From an uncultured Gammaproteobacteria bacterium (GTDB lineage Bacteria; Pseudomonadota; Gammaproteobacteria; SZUA-229): 33,729 bases of DNA. Where the stretch lies: positions 1 to 33,729 of the forward strand of contig CALLCZ010000094.1 in assembly GCA_937998645.1 (NCBI GenBank), written 5' to 3'. The notes beneath the pieces are model-generated. The model ran no database searches and was not told the DNA's origin. It saw nothing but the letters and a program-made list of their open reading frames with translations. The position numbers were made by a program, and so were the translations under genes. Positions 33,549 to 33,729 of the stretch are shown piece after piece. Each line of letters starts with the position of its first letter. Positions within the stretch are counted from its first letter, which is position 1.

Positions 33549-33728
33549 ATTGTTCCGATAATATACTTCATGGCGCTGCGGCGTCCTGCCTTGCTTCGCA
33601 TCGAGTGAGTACCGGCCAGACTCCTGTCCGGCGTTCGCTGAACTGCGAAAGTCCACTGGACTTTCGGTTCCAGCTCACCCAACTGAGCTACACCCACCAT
33701 TGTTCCGATAATATACTTCATGGCGCTG
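33529..33728 (-). repeat. Direct repeat of the tRNA-His 5' end and leader
   Basis: A 50-base segment occurs twice without mismatch, at 33529-33578 and 33679-33728, 150 bases apart. It contains the first 20 bases of tRNA-His and 30 bases of upstream sequence. The upstream copy has no tRNA body, so it is a 5' tRNA-His remnant. The repeat runs almost to the end of the window and more copies may lie beyond. Confidence 0.85.
33646..33666. repeat. Short perfect hairpin between the tRNA-His repeats
   Basis: CGAAAGTCC and GGACTTTCG pair perfectly across a 3-base loop. It lies just downstream of the truncated tRNA-His copy. It could end a transcript or be a processing signal, but no T-run follows. 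Confidence 0.5.
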
Positions 33729-33729
33729 T

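Overview
The window is chromosomal DNA from a gammaproteobacterium. The evidence is the conserved order tRNA-Leu, tig, clpP, clpX, lon, hupB, tRNA-Val, tRNA-Asp, ppiD, together with typical gammaproteobacterial Lon, ClpX and HU sequences, a small c5-type cytochrome c and a hybrid-kinase/EAL signalling style. Genus cannot be fixed from the sequence alone. Every gene that I can support lies on the minus strand, so transcription runs from high to low coordinates.

Layout in map order: (1) 1-7430 is a protein quality-control block: a truncated ppiD, tRNA-Asp and tRNA-Val, hupB, lon, clpX, clpP, tig and tRNA-Leu. (2) 7451-11785 is a MacAB-like export operon of one periplasmic adaptor, one ATPase and two FtsX/MacB-type permeases, ending at a clear intrinsic terminator. 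(3) 11998-13527 is a MscS-type channel with an unusually long charged periplasmic coiled coil. (4) 13798-29862 is the most interesting part: seven co-directional, tightly spaced genes. In transcription order they encode a GAF-like/HlyD membrane adaptor, a PqqD-like/M50 protease/HlyD fusion, a HlyD adaptor ending in a SPOR-like domain, a ~1690-residue surface protein (LEPR-XLL N-terminus, DUF4347, cadherin-like repeats, C-terminal hydrophobic segment and acidic tail), a hybrid histidine kinase, a REC-Hpt protein and a REC-GGDEF-EAL protein. (5) 30243-30548 is a small periplasmic cytochrome c. (6) 30549-33338 is gene-poor and holds a hemerythrin-like protein, two tiny membrane proteins, a perfect FNR/ANR box, a hairpin repeat and a partial copy of tRNA-Lys. 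(7) 33339-33729 carries tRNA-Lys and tRNA-His with a partial tandem duplication of the tRNA-His 5' end.

Working model for region 4 (inference): the three membrane/periplasmic HlyD-like proteins form a dedicated export or maturation apparatus for the giant protein. The PqqD-like domain is a candidate recognition module and the M50 site a candidate intramembrane protease. The phosphorelay proteins and the EAL phosphodiesterase would tie display of the protein to c-di-GMP and an external signal. No dedicated ABC exporter, TolC, LapG or LapD is present in the cassette. The families are individually known, but I know of no functional description of this combination, so it is the best candidate here for an undescribed system.
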